From positions 3,037,826 to 3,101,825 of the forward strand of contig JAMWFC010000116.1 in NCBI GenBank assembly GCA_027475525.1: a stretch of DNA of 64,000 nucleotides, given 5' to 3'. This document shows, one piece after another, positions 30,243-42,639 of this stretch. The translations under genes were made by a program, and so were the position numbers. Numbering within the stretch: position 1 is the stretch's first letter; each line of letters starts with the position of its first letter. The notes beneath the pieces are model-generated. The model made no database searches. It worked only from the letters and a program-made list of their open reading frames with translations, and was not told the origin of the DNA. The stretch comes from Macrolepiota albuminosa. Its lineage: Eukaryota; Basidiomycota; Agaricomycetes; Agaricales; Agaricaceae.

Positions 30243-31535
30243 ATGGTAAGTATATTAATTTTTCCTATACTGTGCTTACTGACTTAGTTACCAGTGCAAT
30301 AAATGCTGGGCTGACAACGACCCAGAGGAGTACTGGTACTCCACTGGTAGTCAGCCCTGCTATCAATGCAGGATCCTCAAACAGGCTTATACTCTGGACA
30401 GCACCAAGAGTCGTGTGTGGGGGAGCTTCCGATGTGGTAGTGGAGTGCACTTTCAAGTGTGCTGTCTTGGTCAAGAGAGCATGGAAGTTCGTTGAGGGAG
30501 AAAGGAAGAAAAAGGCTGCTGCTAGTAACGCAGCTACAATCAGCAAGAGTTCCCTGGTGCTGCCAACACATCAAGGGGACAGACACGCAACAGTCAGTAA
30601 CCGTGGCGTTGGCAAGCGCCAAGGGGCTGCAGTCCCTTCAAAATGACACATCCCTTCACCCACCAAGGAGAAGAGTAAGACTAAACGTGCATGGGTGCCT
30701 CTCTCCTCTCCAGAGGACTCAGAGATGAAGAAACTGGAGAGTGCGCTTGCTGCCAGTCGCCTTCCTCCTTGCAAATCCGAAGCTGGGCCCAGCAAGTTGT
30801 TGTTCCCCATCCATCTGAGGAGGGTTTTTTTGCTAGGGGTCGATGATGACAGGAACACAGTTATGTCTCCTCTGGCAGCAAAGGAGGACATGGTTGTGCT
30901 GACTGAATTGGCAGCGGTAGTAAGTGAGGGTAAGGAGAACGATGGGGGAGCGGCAGTGGCAGACGACAATGAAGATGCAGTAGTGGAGGAGGATACCGAG
31001 GTGCACGAAGTAACTGACAAGCAAGAGGTTGAGGCAGAGGAGCAAGAGGTCAAGGGAGCGGCAGAGGGACTGTCAAGGAAAGACTCCATCTGGCAGATGC
31101 TGCCACGCTTTGGCAGGCAGCATCTAACGAGGAGGATGTTGCTAGACTTGAGCCTTGGCAGCCTGTAATTGCCAGGATAAATCCCTTCTGGACCCCCAAC
31201 TGGTGCCTCGCATCAATGGTGATGCCTTTTGGTGGCTAGGTCAAGACCTAGTCTATCCGGTAGTGGCCTTGCACCCTCAGAAAATATTGGAGTGATTTGC
31301 CAGTAGGGCGATTAGAATGGGGAAAGTGCTGAGTTAGGAGTGGAAATGCGTCCAGGTGCAGATCATGGCATTTCACCTTCGATACAACATCCTGGCGCAT
31401 AGTCTTGCCATTTTGCAAGACCACCAGGCAGACTGCCAGAACGCTCTTGACTAGCAGTTGGCCAACAATATCCAGCCCGGTGACTTGTTGCCGCTGCGGG
31501 ACACCTCCTTGCTGCTGGACTATAAGGACTATTAG
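30243..31535 (+). pseudogene. antisense accessory gene, type 1 (decayed copy of the minus-strand element)
   Basis: Lies antisense to the pol at 31834-35660, tail to tail. Exons 1-3 are missing. An intron (about 30246-30294, GTAAGT...CCAG) leads into the cysteine-cluster exon at 30295, where CNKCWADNDPEE is followed by Tyr in place of the third and sixth Cys. Then come KFVEGERKKKAAASNAATIS, EDSEMKKLESALAASRLPP and the C-terminal DLVYPVVALHPQ, ending YKDY-stop at 31533-31535. Frameshifts (near 30430 and 30650) and internal stops show decay. It confirms that the gene belongs to the element rather than to one insertion. Confidence 0.75.
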
Positions 31536-31833
31536 ATGGACTATAGAGTAGATTAGCTGTCTCGTATATAGCTATTTCTTGCTGGTCAATATATCTTTAT
31601 GCTTGTTGCCTGGACTTCTAAACTTGAAATGAAGATGGTAAGCAAGGAAATAGGATACAAGAAAGAAAAGGCAGTGAAGAACTTAGCAATATGCAGAAGA
31701 ACCAGGGGGAACAGCAAAGCAGCAAGTAAGGTATAGCAAGGAGGGAACAGTAAAATAGAAGAATTATTGAAATAAAGAAAATACTCAGTAGATCATCATA
31801 GCAAAAAACCCTTGGCAAAGGTTGTGCAAGGTG
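31536..31833 (-). other. post-pol spacer of the minus-strand LTR-A element
   Basis: Contains the inverted conserved block ctcagtagatcatcatagc (about 31783-31801). No gene seen. Confidence 0.5.
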
Positions 31834-33318
31834 CTAAGCATGTAGTGCCTCAAGCAGCAAGTCGATGCATTTCCTGGTGAGATACAGCAGTAGGCAAAAC
31901 ACAGCAACCAGTCTGTGGAGTACAGATCCATCTAGTTCACAGAGAATGTAAGTGCCCCCATGGTTACGGGAGATAACTACCAAAGGCCCAAGGTATCGTG
32001 GGCGCATCTTGTTATAAGAGGTTTCTATCTTAGAGTTGCGCATAAGCACTAGTGCACCCCTTGGGAAGTCGTAGTCCTTGATGGTAGCACTGTGGTCAGC
32101 CTCAAACCTAAGTGCTGCTTGGCGACAAGCAGCAAAGACAGTTTCATAAAATTGCTCCAAGTCCTCATGTCGTCGTTGGAGGTCAATAGCGCGTCTGGCA
32201 ATGAGGTTGGCAGTTGCTGAGATGCTGTTGGGAGCTGGCTGGAGATATGTCACTTCAACAATGTCAGCAGGGAGCAGGGGGTGTGTGCCAGTAGCTGCAT
32301 AATAAGAAAAACAACCCATGTACTTACGAATAGTGACCCTTTCCAACTAAAAGACTAAATATGTTGCTTCACTCCAATGAGACTCATCGCCATTGACAGC
32401 CTTGAAGAGTGCTTGCTGCACATCAAAGTGGGGTTGTTCTACCAACTCATTGGCACATTTGTTGTAACCAGAGATGCGAATGTGGTGGATATTGTACTTC
32501 TTGGCGAGGTAAGTCAATGCTTAATGATCAGTGCACCATTATCTGTGACAATCTCCCTTGCCTCCCATCAGCAAATGATGTCCTCAAAGAGCCACTTGGC
32601 GACAGCGTCAGTATTTTTGCATTGGAGCATGCAGAACTCTGGCCAATGGATTAGCAAGCAGCATCACTAGATGATATACTTATAGTGACCTGACTTTGGC
32701 ATGTGCATAGTGTCGATATATATCTTGCTAAATAAGAGCGCTGGCATGGCAATGGTAGGTGGTATGAGCACTTGATGAGTTTGCTGAATTTGGTAAAAGT
32801 GGCAGGTCCTGATGTATCAGGCGATGTCGGCGCTAACATGAGGCCACCAGAAATGCTTTAAAAGAGTGGCTCAGGTAGCATACAAGCCTTGGTGACCTAG
32901 TTTATCGTGCATAGCATGTAGGATATGCAGGCAACTGTCCTGCTTGATGACCAACTTGTGGGTGCCATTGCGATGTTGTCACCAAAAACAATTGTCAGCA
33001 AAGAAGAAGTGAGTGGCATAGCGAATAAAGGTGGCATACTCATCATTGCTAAGATTTTCCAGTCACTTAAGGTCTTGTATCCATTGTTCCATGGCTAATA
33101 AGCGCTTATCTTCAGCCTGAGCCTTGGGGGATCAGAGTACAGTGTTGTATGTTTGTTAGCTGGCAGCTGTCTTCTCTAAGCAGTTGAGATTCCTGTACAA
33201 TCCTTACTGGAGGGGAATCCTGGCTAAAAATACTTGCTATGTAGAAAATAAGCGGTGCACTCAAGGTATCAGGTCAGTAAGGAGTGATAGGGTGCAAAAG
33301 GATGGTGGTGGGCTGTTG
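31834..33318 (-). pseudogene. integrase region of the old minus-strand LTR-A element
   Basis: Minus strand: zinc-binding region and GHQGLYA near 32890, catalytic core remnants around 32380-32740 (TDNGA near 32545, stops in between), then TIRKYMGCFSYYAATGTHPL and the GPF/Y-like RPRYLGPLVVIS module. The acidic C-terminal tail is deleted: the frame runs from LLLEALHA straight into the post-pol spacer at 31834. Confidence 0.8.
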
Positions 33319-34010
33319 TCAATGCAGAAGAGAGACAGGTTGCTGAATGAGATGCATCAAACTGTGTAAGCAGTCAACCCAGTCTTCAAAGTTGCCATCA
33401 TTGTTAGGGTCAGTTGCCAAGTCGCCAGGTTGCTGTGGTTGCCTAGAGAGACTGTCTGGTCTATGAAAAGTGCCTTTAACGTGAACAAGCTCAAAGTGAA
33501 ATATAAAAATATCTACCACCCATTGGTTCATGCTAGTCAATGGCTGGATGTCAGGGTTCTGAAGCATACCCTTGATATATCTAGCATTGTAGCGACACTG
33601 TTTCCAGTTGTCGCTAAGGCACTGGCAAAGAAAGTAGCTGACAGCAATGTACGAGGTGTCAACTGCTAAGATAATGGAGTTGGCAGAGGTGTAGTCGATA
33701 AGAACGAGGGGCTTAGCGTTTTTCAAGGCTTTGACGAGGTCATGTTGAGAGTTGACTTGATTGGGACCAAATTCAAAGGGTTTGTTAGCGTAAGTGAGCC
33801 AGGTAAGATGATGGGTGCGATGAGCAAAGTTCTTAACAAAGATATAGAGGATGCCAACAGTGCTGAGGAAGGCACAAACCTCAGATAGGTTGCGGCAAGG
33901 GCCCCAGCACTCAAGAAGCGCTAAGCAAGACTTGTCGGGAACACGACCAACAGGAGTGCAGATGTGACTTAGGATCTTAAATCTTGGTGCACAGAGTAGG
34001 AGCTTGTGAC
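33319..34010 (-). pseudogene. RNase H region of the old minus-strand LTR-A element
   Basis: Encodes HKLLLCAPRFKILSHICTP, VPDKSCLALLECWGPCRNLS and IILAVDTSYIAVSYFLCQCL, then YIKGMLQNPDIQPLTS and a connection domain. A deletion near 33600 removes the segment between the RNase H start and YIKGML. Separated from RT by a copia-like solo LTR. Confidence 0.82.
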
Positions 34011-34297
34011 TGTTGAAGACAGGCAAAGCACAGGGGACAGAAACTGTCACTAAAGCTGAAGTCCAAAGTCAGAAAGAGTGAATTGAGCAAAGTAAAGTAC
34101 TACTAACCTGAAGTCCAAAGTTAGAAAGAGTGAGGACTTCAGGTAATTTATCTACAGTTTATATACTACTGGAAAACTATATACACTATACATGTGAATA
34201 AAGAATAATCACATGTGAATACATGTGATAGAATGAACTTGGAGTAGAATGATGATCATAATGAAAGTAGAATGCATGTAACAAGGCAATTTCAACA
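34011..34297 (-). mobile_element. solo copia-like LTR (287 bp) inside RT
   Basis: Plus strand starts TGTTGAAGACAGG and ends CAATTTCAACA, so termini are TGTTGAA/TTCAACA. Flanked by GTGAC (34006-34010) and GTAAC (34298-34302), a 5-bp target duplication with one change. Removing it rejoins the RT sequence FSSHKLLLCAP. Confidence 0.87.
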
Positions 34298-34302
34298 GTA
34301 AC

Positions 34303-35660
34303 TGCTAAAGGTGCCGCTGCTATACTTCATGTGCTGAAAAACACAATTGAGAAGCTGAAAGAAGTCCCAAAGCACCAAGCGTATGTTGTGGTTGTCAAGA
34401 TGCTTCTTCAGCAAGCTGTCAAGGAGTTGCCAGTCCTTGGATCCTTTAATGCCAACGTCATCAATGAAACTAAGCACATTATAAGGGATCTTGGGTTGGA
34501 GGATAAAGGTGATATCATCATGAAAGATAGGAACTGAGTTAGTCCAGCCCATAGGTAGAGTAACTAGGTGCAAGGCACCAAAGGGAGTTTGAAATGTAGT
34601 AAGGTCGCAGGAAGAGGAATGGATTAAGCACTCATCATAGCCAATATAAAGATCAAGAGTGGTGCCATGGATGCATCTGGCAAAGGACTTGGCAACGTGG
34701 TTGAGAAAAGGAGGCATTCCAGAGTACTGAATAGTAACCCTATTTAGTGGCTCTAGACTGTGAACAATATGCAAATTACCATTTTTCTTTAGTACACAGA
34801 ACCAGCAGGAGTGGTAAAAACTGTTGGAGGGCTTATAGACGCCAGCCTGTATCTTAGTGCATATAATTTGGCAGACCTCAGCCTCAATACCAGGCAGTAA
34901 GGGTCTGTTGTGTTTAGTCTACGGCACATGAGAGATAGTAGAAATTACCACAGGTGAGAAGAAGTCAGTGCGCAAGCTGCTGTGCTTGGAGGTTTCCCAT
35001 GCAAAGGCCTGATTCTGCTTGGCAACAAGATTGGTAAAAATGTCCATTTCATCCTTGGTGAGAAAACCGATATTGTGGTCTTTGTTAAATTGCTGTTGGT
35101 GCTCGGCAGTAAATTGTCCTGTTGGTTGGAAGGGCTGCAGATGTGGCATGAGGGTTGGGATGTTGGCAAGAGGATTGCCAAGGATATGGCATTTGGTTTG
35201 GAAAGCTTTAGGAGAGTGAGCAGCTATGGGCTTGGTTTTCAGCACAATGGGCTTGTATTTCTTCTTCACCTGAATGCCTTTTCTCTTGGGAATGTTAGCG
35301 TTACTATAAACAGAGGCAAAAAGGAGATTAAGATCAGTAAATGTAGAGTGGGGTACAGAAAGTCCGAGAACGGCAAGCAGAGGCTTTAAAAAGAGTAGTA
35401 AGGTATGTGTCTTTTGTAGCAATTTTCTGGAAAAAGTCTGAAGCGGTAAGGTACAAGTAGGCAAAAAAGGAGTCAGTAATAGTTTGTGTGGTTTTCTGTG
35501 GATTTTCAGTAGCGAGATTAGGTGTAGTAGAAAGTACTTTTGTATCAAGAAAAGCCGTTTTCAAAATATATACAAGACCTCTGGCATAGCCATATTTTAG
35601 CATGAGCGCTACATCTCCATGATCATTGCCAATCACCTCCTTGACAGTCTGTGAAAACAC
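34303..35660 (-). pseudogene. RT region of the old minus-strand LTR-A element
   Basis: Runs from SQTVKEVIGNDHGDVALML through the pre-RT spacer, NIGFLTKDEMDIFTNLVAKQ, the RT core with LDLYIGYDE, LHLVTLPMGWTN and the catalytic FIDDVGIKG. Starts in the -1 frame relative to protease, as in the young copy. Interrupted by frameshifts and a stop near 34920. Confidence 0.85.
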
Positions 35661-36322
35661 TAGTAAGGTTGCTTACTGGCATGATGTTCAGTGAATTCTG
35701 GCAGCTTGCTGCGTGTACCTTTCTGTTGCCTTCTAGGAAATGTTGGTACCATGCATTGGATGCTGGAATTTGGATTGCTAATGGTCAAAGTCATTTCTTC
35801 ATTGGTAAGCGTCTTGACTGCTGAGCATGCTAGGACATTGAAAGGTCTACCAAGTAGCAGGTCGTAGGTGGATGAGTGTAGGATGTGGATCTGTAGGTAG
35901 AATGTAATGTCGCCAATAGTGCATGGTATGTTCTTGGCAAGACTGAGAGATTTGTCGACAGTGCTGTTAGCACTCTGCATGTTCAGGACAACGGTAGGGT
36001 CATAAATCAATCCTAGCTCATTAGTGACTTCTGCAGCCATAGAAATAATCTGAAAACCGCTGTCCACAATGTCATTTTTATTGTTGACAGTAAGCATGAT
36101 AGACTTAATGGCATGGGCGTCCTGAGCAACAGTAAGGATAGTGGGATCTTCTCCATGCTCTAGCGACTGCATATATGTTTCTACCAGATTGATTGAAGTA
36201 GCGTTAGCGACTGGGTCAGCAGTGAAAGTGTTGGCGCTAAGAGTAACGGGAGGGTTGGTGGTCACAGAGAAGTTAGAAAGTGCATCGTCCAACTCATTGA
36301 TCTTGGTAACGGTGGTTGCCAA
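35661..36322 (-). pseudogene. protease region of the old minus-strand LTR-A element
   Basis: DSG reads DSGFQIISMA, followed by LGLIYDPTVVLNMQSAN and YDLLLGRPFNVLACSAVK with a sense codon where the young copy has TGA. It ends VPTFPRRQQKGTRSKLPEF and joins RT. No solo LTR is present, so it shows the uninterrupted site used by the insertion at 9894. Confidence 0.87.
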
Positions 36323-38015
36323 GGGTCGTCAAGGTGTAACTGCTGCTTTAACCTGGTTCCTGATGTTGGGAGCAATACTGCAGAGTTCTTCAACAGAGAG
36401 CATAACTGGAGTTTTTATAATGCAACTAAAAATGTGATTGGACTACTCTATGTCAAAGATTGGCGCAGTAGGGCAATAACCACCTTCAGGATGTTTCTTG
36501 GGAGCGGTGAAGTTGCACTGGGCAGGAGCATGATATCTATTAGAGAGACCAGCATAAGGATGGAGGGGCGGCAAGGAAATGTCAGAAACAGGAGTAGATG
36601 TGGGAGGTTGGACAGCAGGAGCTGGTGTGGCTAATGTAGATGAAGTGGCAGGTGCAGCGGTAGGGGCGGCAAGCGGCTGATATGGGTTTATAGCTGCAAA
36701 GAGGCTGTTTAGACTGTTTAATCTCAACACCATCAAATATCTGGTTCTTTAGCGAGCTGAGTTCCTGTTCCAGCTTGGAGATACACTCTTCCTGAGAGAA
36801 GCCGGGATGGTTGCTAATGCTGTCAAAGTGCAATACCTCATGGATCATCTGCTGCTGTGCTGCTTGGTCAGGATCAGGATTAGTGTTGCCTGAGAAAGTG
36901 CCAGTAACAATCTGTCCTGGATTGCACCTGTACTACTCATCTATCTGCTTCTGGTAGGTCTTGAGCTCTGGGTAGTTTGGGATGATAGCACCTGTGGTTA
37001 AAATGACCTTGCCGTTGATAGCCCTGCATATTTTACATTGCCATATATAGTTTTCCAAAGTATTGCAGCGTCCTCAGATCATTGTGTGTTCTATTTTATC
37101 CCAGAAGTGGCAACTGCTAGATTCTGGAGCATTAGCAATACAGGAAGTGGTCATGCTAGTGGCAATCATGGTCTCGATTCAGGTTATGGCAGAGGCAATA
37201 GCAGCGTTAATGGTGGCATTGAGGTCTTCTTTCTTTATGAAGTTATTGGTGGGAGGGGCAGCAGTGGTCTGGACTAGAAGGATGCCATTGACATGTTCAA
37301 GCGGGGTCGTCCTAGCATATTGAATGCCAATGCCAATATCTGTGTCAGTGCCCTTTAAGATCCATTTACCTGCCTCAAAGACATTGGCAACAGCATAGGG
37401 TTCTTCAGGATGATGAGTCAAGTATACAATTTCTAAGTGCCTAGCGATGCGAGTCCATAGCGACGTTGGGATGCCTTGCTAGAATAAGCAACGTTCTTCA
37501 TTAATATAGAGTTTACTGTTCTGGAAGAGTTATCTGGTGATCTTCTAGAATTTCTGATAGTTAGTCGAAAAGGTGCCAAGAGAGTAAGTACTGCTATCAA
37601 AGGTGTCCTGAATGAGTTTCTGGAGTTTGTTTACCATGTATCATGTAGCCTCTTTAGCACCAAGGTAAAGCTGAATAATTGCTGTTTTCCATCTTTCATA
37701 AGTACTATCAATAGCTGGTCAGGCACTTGGCATGTCAGTAGCAAATTTGGGAAGACTAGTCCAGGTTTCTGCCATGTCGTAGGAAATGTAGCATGCCATG
37801 CATTCCTTCATTTGGGTGGAGTCGGTAACTCCACAATCTCTAAAGAGATATTTGAGTTCTTTGAAATATTGGAAGAGCTTACGTGGTTTGGACTCATCCC
37901 ATTTTGGTGCTGAGAAATAGTTGCACGGCAGCATGTGCTGGGAAGGCTGTTCCATAGCGACTGGCTTGCTGTGCAAAGGAGATGGTAGTAGTGATGGGGT
38001 TCTAGGAGTTGGCAA
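36323..38015 (-). pseudogene. Gag of the old minus-strand LTR-A element
   Basis: Starts near MEQPSQHMLPCNYFSAPKWD (about 37960). The capsid part has several stops; the knuckle region (about 37085) reads CHFWDKIEH, so the second Cys is lost. The C-terminal helix (SSLKNQIFDGVEIKQSKQ, about 36745) and the LCSIAP segment (about 36380) are recognisable. Confidence 0.85.
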
Positions 38016-38347
38016 AGAAACATGGGAAATGTCTAGGCAGAAAAGTGGTGTTAAAGGAGTAGGAGAAGTGAAATGCTGAGGAGATTGGCAAAAGGCAACA
38101 CTAAGGAGTTGTCTGCAGTAAAAGCAAGAGAATGCGAAAAGAGATCAGGAAAGTTGTCTATAGTGGCGTTCTGTAGTTTCTGAGTGAGAGATAGACCCAG
38201 TAAGGCACCAGGTGATTGAGAAGTTGATGGATAAGAAGGGACAATGCCTTCTGCCGACTGCTTTAGCAGTTTAGCAGGCAGCATATGCACTGGAGACAAG
38301 TTTCTAGTGGAATTTTGCCCTAAAGACCTTCGCAGTGGGCTCCAATT
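38016..38347 (-). other. leader and primer binding site of the old LTR-A element
   Basis: Minus strand reads AATTGGAGCCCACTGCG directly after the LTR end (38347 downwards), then a leader with the same open frame into gag as in the young copy (QSAEGIVPSYPSTSQSP). Confidence 0.75.
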
Positions 38348-39063
38348 TGATAATGCCCAAAAGTGGATCAGTTGCAAATACGGTTTATGGCTACTGACCT
38401 GTGAAACAATGCATTGGGGACATGGAAAGGAAACTAGAGGCTTAGCAATGACTAAGCTGCAGGATGCCTGCTGTAGATGCAAGACACATAGATTCTGTAA
38501 GTGTAACTGGCAAGCAGGCATGAGGTGAACTGAGGAGTGTAAAGTAAGGTACTCTGTTCTGTTGGTAACTAGTGACAATGGTAAGTATTTATAGTGAGAA
38601 ACAAGTTCTCTGCCACTAAGGGGCTAAGAGTTGTCAAGGGACGGTGAACTGTAAATAATGTAATTAAACATCCTGTATTAAACTAAATGCTGAGAAATGA
38701 AGCAAGCAAGCTGTCTGAGGGAGGGGGTGCCAAGAGGCATGAGGCACCAGAGTAAACGTTGGGCCATCTATTATGAGTAAATGACATTATATCTAATCTG
38801 TTAGTGCTGTTGTCAGCTAGCCATGCCATGTGCTGATTGATTGCTGCCACCTGTCAATGTTTGCTGGCAGCATGATGCTAGCTGTCATTCTAGCTGCCAC
38901 CAGTGCTATCACTGATTGGATCTGTTGCTTGCCATGTGTGGCCATCGGATAAGGCCTAAAATAGCTAAATTGTGTGCACCAAGTTTGGCATGTATGTGGC
39001 AAGGTGTCTGGAACTGCTGCTGAGCCTGCCGTTGATGCGCCTAGTCTGTGTGGGGTCCTATCA
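38348..39063 (-). repeat. LTR-A variant, 5' LTR of the old minus-strand element (716 bp)
   Basis: Plus strand starts TGATAATGCCC and ends GGGGTCCTATCA. It is shorter than the 955-bp variant at 52721-53675, so it carries an internal deletion. CpG-poor. Confidence 0.82.
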
Positions 39064-39467
39064 GTGCATAGTATATAAGATAGCTACTTCACATGTATAT
39101 AACAACAAATCATAACCTCTTGAGCACTCAGTTACACTCAGCGTTCAAATTGTGCTAGCTTTGCCTGACTTCATTTCTAAGTTGGGTGCTAGCTTCATCT
39201 ATCTCATCTTCATCGTTTACAGTGCCACCTATGGACACATTATGCTGCACTACTCATCTTTTTCTCTTTATCTTTGCTTAAGCTACGGCACTTACTATTT
39301 GCTAGGTAGCACCCAAGGTGCTATCATCTAGCGCATCATTCTATCACATCTGCTTGAGCACATCAGGACCCTGTCAGGACTCCTCAGAACTATGTATGCC
39401 AGGCACTGGAGATGGTGTTGTACTGCATATACATCCAGCACACTCAACCAACCAGTTGGTGTCATCA
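39064..39467 (+). repeat. LTR-B fragment, 5' LTR of an internally deleted element
   Basis: Begins inside LTR-B at the TATA region (GTGCATAGTATATAAG) and ends GGTGTCATCA, followed by TTTTGGAGCCCACAGC (primer binding site). The first half was lost at the junction with the LTR-A variant. Confidence 0.8.
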
Positions 39468-39706
39468 TTTTGGAGCCCACAGCAAGAAGTTCTATTAAGA
39501 CAGAATTCTGCCAGAAACTTGAGCTCAGCAACAGCGCTGCCTCCTGTTGGAAAGCACTTTTGAACCAAGTACCACCAACTCACCATATTTACTAGGCCAC
39601 TATCAAGACAAACTTTAGACTAGGAGCTTGAGGCTGCTCCAGATAGCCTAGCCAAAAGCTTTTTCCCTTTTTCCTGACTTTTAAGTACTTGACAGGCAAA
39701 AACCAT

Positions 39707-41330
39707 ATGCCGCTTACTTCTCTGGAAGAGCTATTTAGGTTATTATTGCCAGAACCTAGTGACTCAGAAATAACCGAGCCTGTATCCACTACATTGACAT
39801 TAAGTAACATAAGCACCACCATTATTCCTACAATACACACACCCACCAATATGGAGCAGACAAATAACTAATTAGTGCATGCTACTCAGAAACCACTTCT
39901 TGTTGCTAAAATGGAACGAAACAAAGCCCCATGAACTTAAGCAGTATTTCAAGGAATTGGAGTACTTGCTACGCAACTGCTACATGACAGACAATACACA
40001 GATGAAGGAATACACTACTAGATACATCTCATATGATACAGCTGAATCATGGACAGGCTTAAAGGAATTCCAAGGACTAACAGATGATGTAGTGCCAAGG
40101 CTTTTTACCTATAATGAATGGAAGAAGGCTATTATTCATTTGTATCCTAGTGCTGAAGAAGCTACACATTATATGATAATGGAAATCCAGAAGCTAGTAC
40201 AAGACACCTTTGCGATGGAGATTTATACTCTAAGCACGTTATCAACTTATTATTGCAATTTTCAGTGGATAGTGAGATGGCTTATCCAGAATAGAAAGTT
40301 ATACAGAAACAAGGAGCAACACTTGTTTCAACAAGGGTTCCCAAGCTCATTGTGGACTAAGATTGTGTGTCGCCTGGAGATTCTTATGCATGACCATCAC
40401 TCCAAGGAATCTTATAATATAGATAAAGTCTTTGAGGCAGAAAAGTGGGTATTAAAAGGCACAGACATGGGTATACCTTTGCAGTGACCTGGCTTGGACC
40501 ATGAAGAGATGGCACCAAAACTAAAGTTGCCAACTCCTAGTGCCACTAATGATTGCAACAAGTTCATCAAAAAAGAGGATTTGGAAAATACTGTTAACAC
40601 CATGGTCGCAAATGTCATGAATAAGCTTGAGACCTTAATCTTGACTAGTCTCTTGGCACCTAGGAACAATTTACAAATGGGACTTTGCCATTTCTGTGGC
40701 GAGGTGGGACATACTATGACCAGAGGTCAATGCGCTATCCTTGAACAATATTTGCGACAAGGAAGAGCACACCGTGGGGTAGATGGTAAAATAGTCCTAC
40801 CTTCGGGTGCTAACATTCCTCTTTATCCCAAGCTTATGATAAGACTTTTCAAGAGTGCATTGACGAGTGGCACTGTTAAAACCCCAGAAACTTAGTGACA
40901 GGAAATCTAAACAGTATGGTAATGATGGAAGCAGAAGCAACTCCCCAACAAGCGCTAATTCACAAGGTACTCCAGCTTAACGCTGTTAGCAAACAACCTA
41001 CATTGTCATGCAAGGAGAGGATTAAAACATTAGAAAAGGACTTGAAGTCGCTAAAGAATCAGGTCTTTGATGGAGTAGAGATTATAAAGGGCAAGGAACT
41101 GTTAAAAGACTATAAATCCTCAGGCGCTACAACAGATTCTGCATCAGCAAAAGCCTCAACTTCTAGTGCTAACGATAATGCATCAGATGCAACCAAGGTG
41201 CCTGCCATTACTGAGCCACTGCTGCATTCTTATGCAGGCCTTGGAGGACATTACGCCCTACTCCTTAATTGCAACTTTAGAGTGCCAGACAAATCTATGG
41301 GGCTATCGACCAACTGTGCCTATATATGAC
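39707..41330 (+). pseudogene. Gag of the internally deleted LTR-B element
   Basis: Starts MPLTSLEELFRLLLPEPSD; the MEQTNN segment is at about 39850. The capsid part is largely open (39879-40487), stops at TGA near 40487, then contains a complete knuckle CHFCGEVGHTMTRGQC (about 40687-40734) with the same X6 spacing. The C-terminal helix LKSLKNQVFDGVEIIKG follows at about 41043. Less decayed than the gag at 21498 or 24121. Confidence 0.85.
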
Positions 41331-42197
41331 CTAGAAAAGTTTAAGGTAGTTTTTGATCGCATTATGCAAAGCCAAGTTACACTATCTGTGGGAAAACTTT
41401 GCAGTGTGGTGCCTGATGTCAGAAACCAGATGCGTACTGCTGTGATGCCTCAACGCAATATAGCTAACAATGTAACAATGGTGGACAAATGCAATGACAT
41501 ATTGCCTGGATTTGTGTACATAACAGAAACCATAACCCCAGAAATCAAAGAGGAGGCTGCACCACCTAAAGAAGCTATGTCCATTGACCCAGTGGAAACC
41601 TATTTTAAATCACTAAGATCTAGCGACAATCCCACCATCCTGACTGTAGCTCAGGACTCTCAAGCTATTTGGTTGATCATGCTAACTGTAGATGGCAAAA
41701 GCAAAATCGAGTTTATTGTGAACAGTAGATCTCAGATCATTTCTATGGCTGCCGATGTTGCTAACAAGCTTGGCATCATTTATGACCTATCAATCATTCT
41801 TAATATGCAGAGTGCTAACAGAACTATCAATTGATCCTTGAGAATGGCTCATGACATGCCATCTTCATTACTTACTAGTGAAGCATTATCCTACTTATAC
41901 CTCACTATGTCAGATATTACTGAAAACCTTTTGACAGACACTTATTTTGTTTCTACTCCTGATTCTAAAGAACCTTTGATATCCAGTTTTGCTAGAAACC
42001 AAAATTCTATTTATAATATGTTTGCTAACAATAGTACCTCTGAGTACAAAGAAGTTCAGGTCAAAAAGAAGTACAAGCCAGTAGTGCTTAAAACAAAACT
42101 GGTAGCAAGTGCCATACCTATTCAGAAACTTGAAGAAACAGAGCTATTAGATGATGATGACTTGCCGACCATATCAGAAGAAGAAGAAAACAGCTAA
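41331..42197 (+). pseudogene. fused remnant of protease, RT spacer and Pol C-terminus
   Basis: Protease region (active site NSRSQIISM instead of DSG) runs to MRMAHDMP (about 41860). It then jumps to the pre-RT spacer (SSLLTSEALSYLYLTMSDI) and, at about 42112, jumps again to the extreme Pol C-terminus (KLEETELLDDDDLPTISEEE), ending at 42197. RT, RNase H and integrase are deleted, so the element is non-autonomous. Confidence 0.88.
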
Positions 42198-42639
42198 AGA
42201 TATTATAAAACTTTGATAAGCCTATTTCTTTTATTTACTTACTTTACTTCATTTTTTTTGCTAGACTGCTTACTGTATTATACTTCACAGACATTCTTTT
42301 CTTATATAATTAAGACACAGCACTAGCATATTGTCAACACTTAGCACCTTGCACAACTCTTGCCAAGGATTTTTTGCTATGATGATCTACTGAGTATTTT
42401 CCTTTTCTTTAAAATCTTGCTAAGTCCCTCATTTATTAGTTCCCTTACTATGCTTTACTTAAATTTCTGATGTTTCTATTCCTTTCTTTGTGTCATACTT
42501 ACTTAGTTGTTAATACTCTCTTATAAGTCGCTAATCTTTCCATTTCACTTGTTAGAAAGGTGGCAAGAGAATTTATAAAAACAAGCATGGCAAGTGTCTA
42601 AAAATATAAACAAGATGGCTAAGCTACTCTATAGTCTGT
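42198..42639 (+). other. post-pol spacer of the internally deleted LTR-B element
   Basis: Holds the block gctatgatgatctactgag (about 42378). No gene seen. Confidence 0.5.
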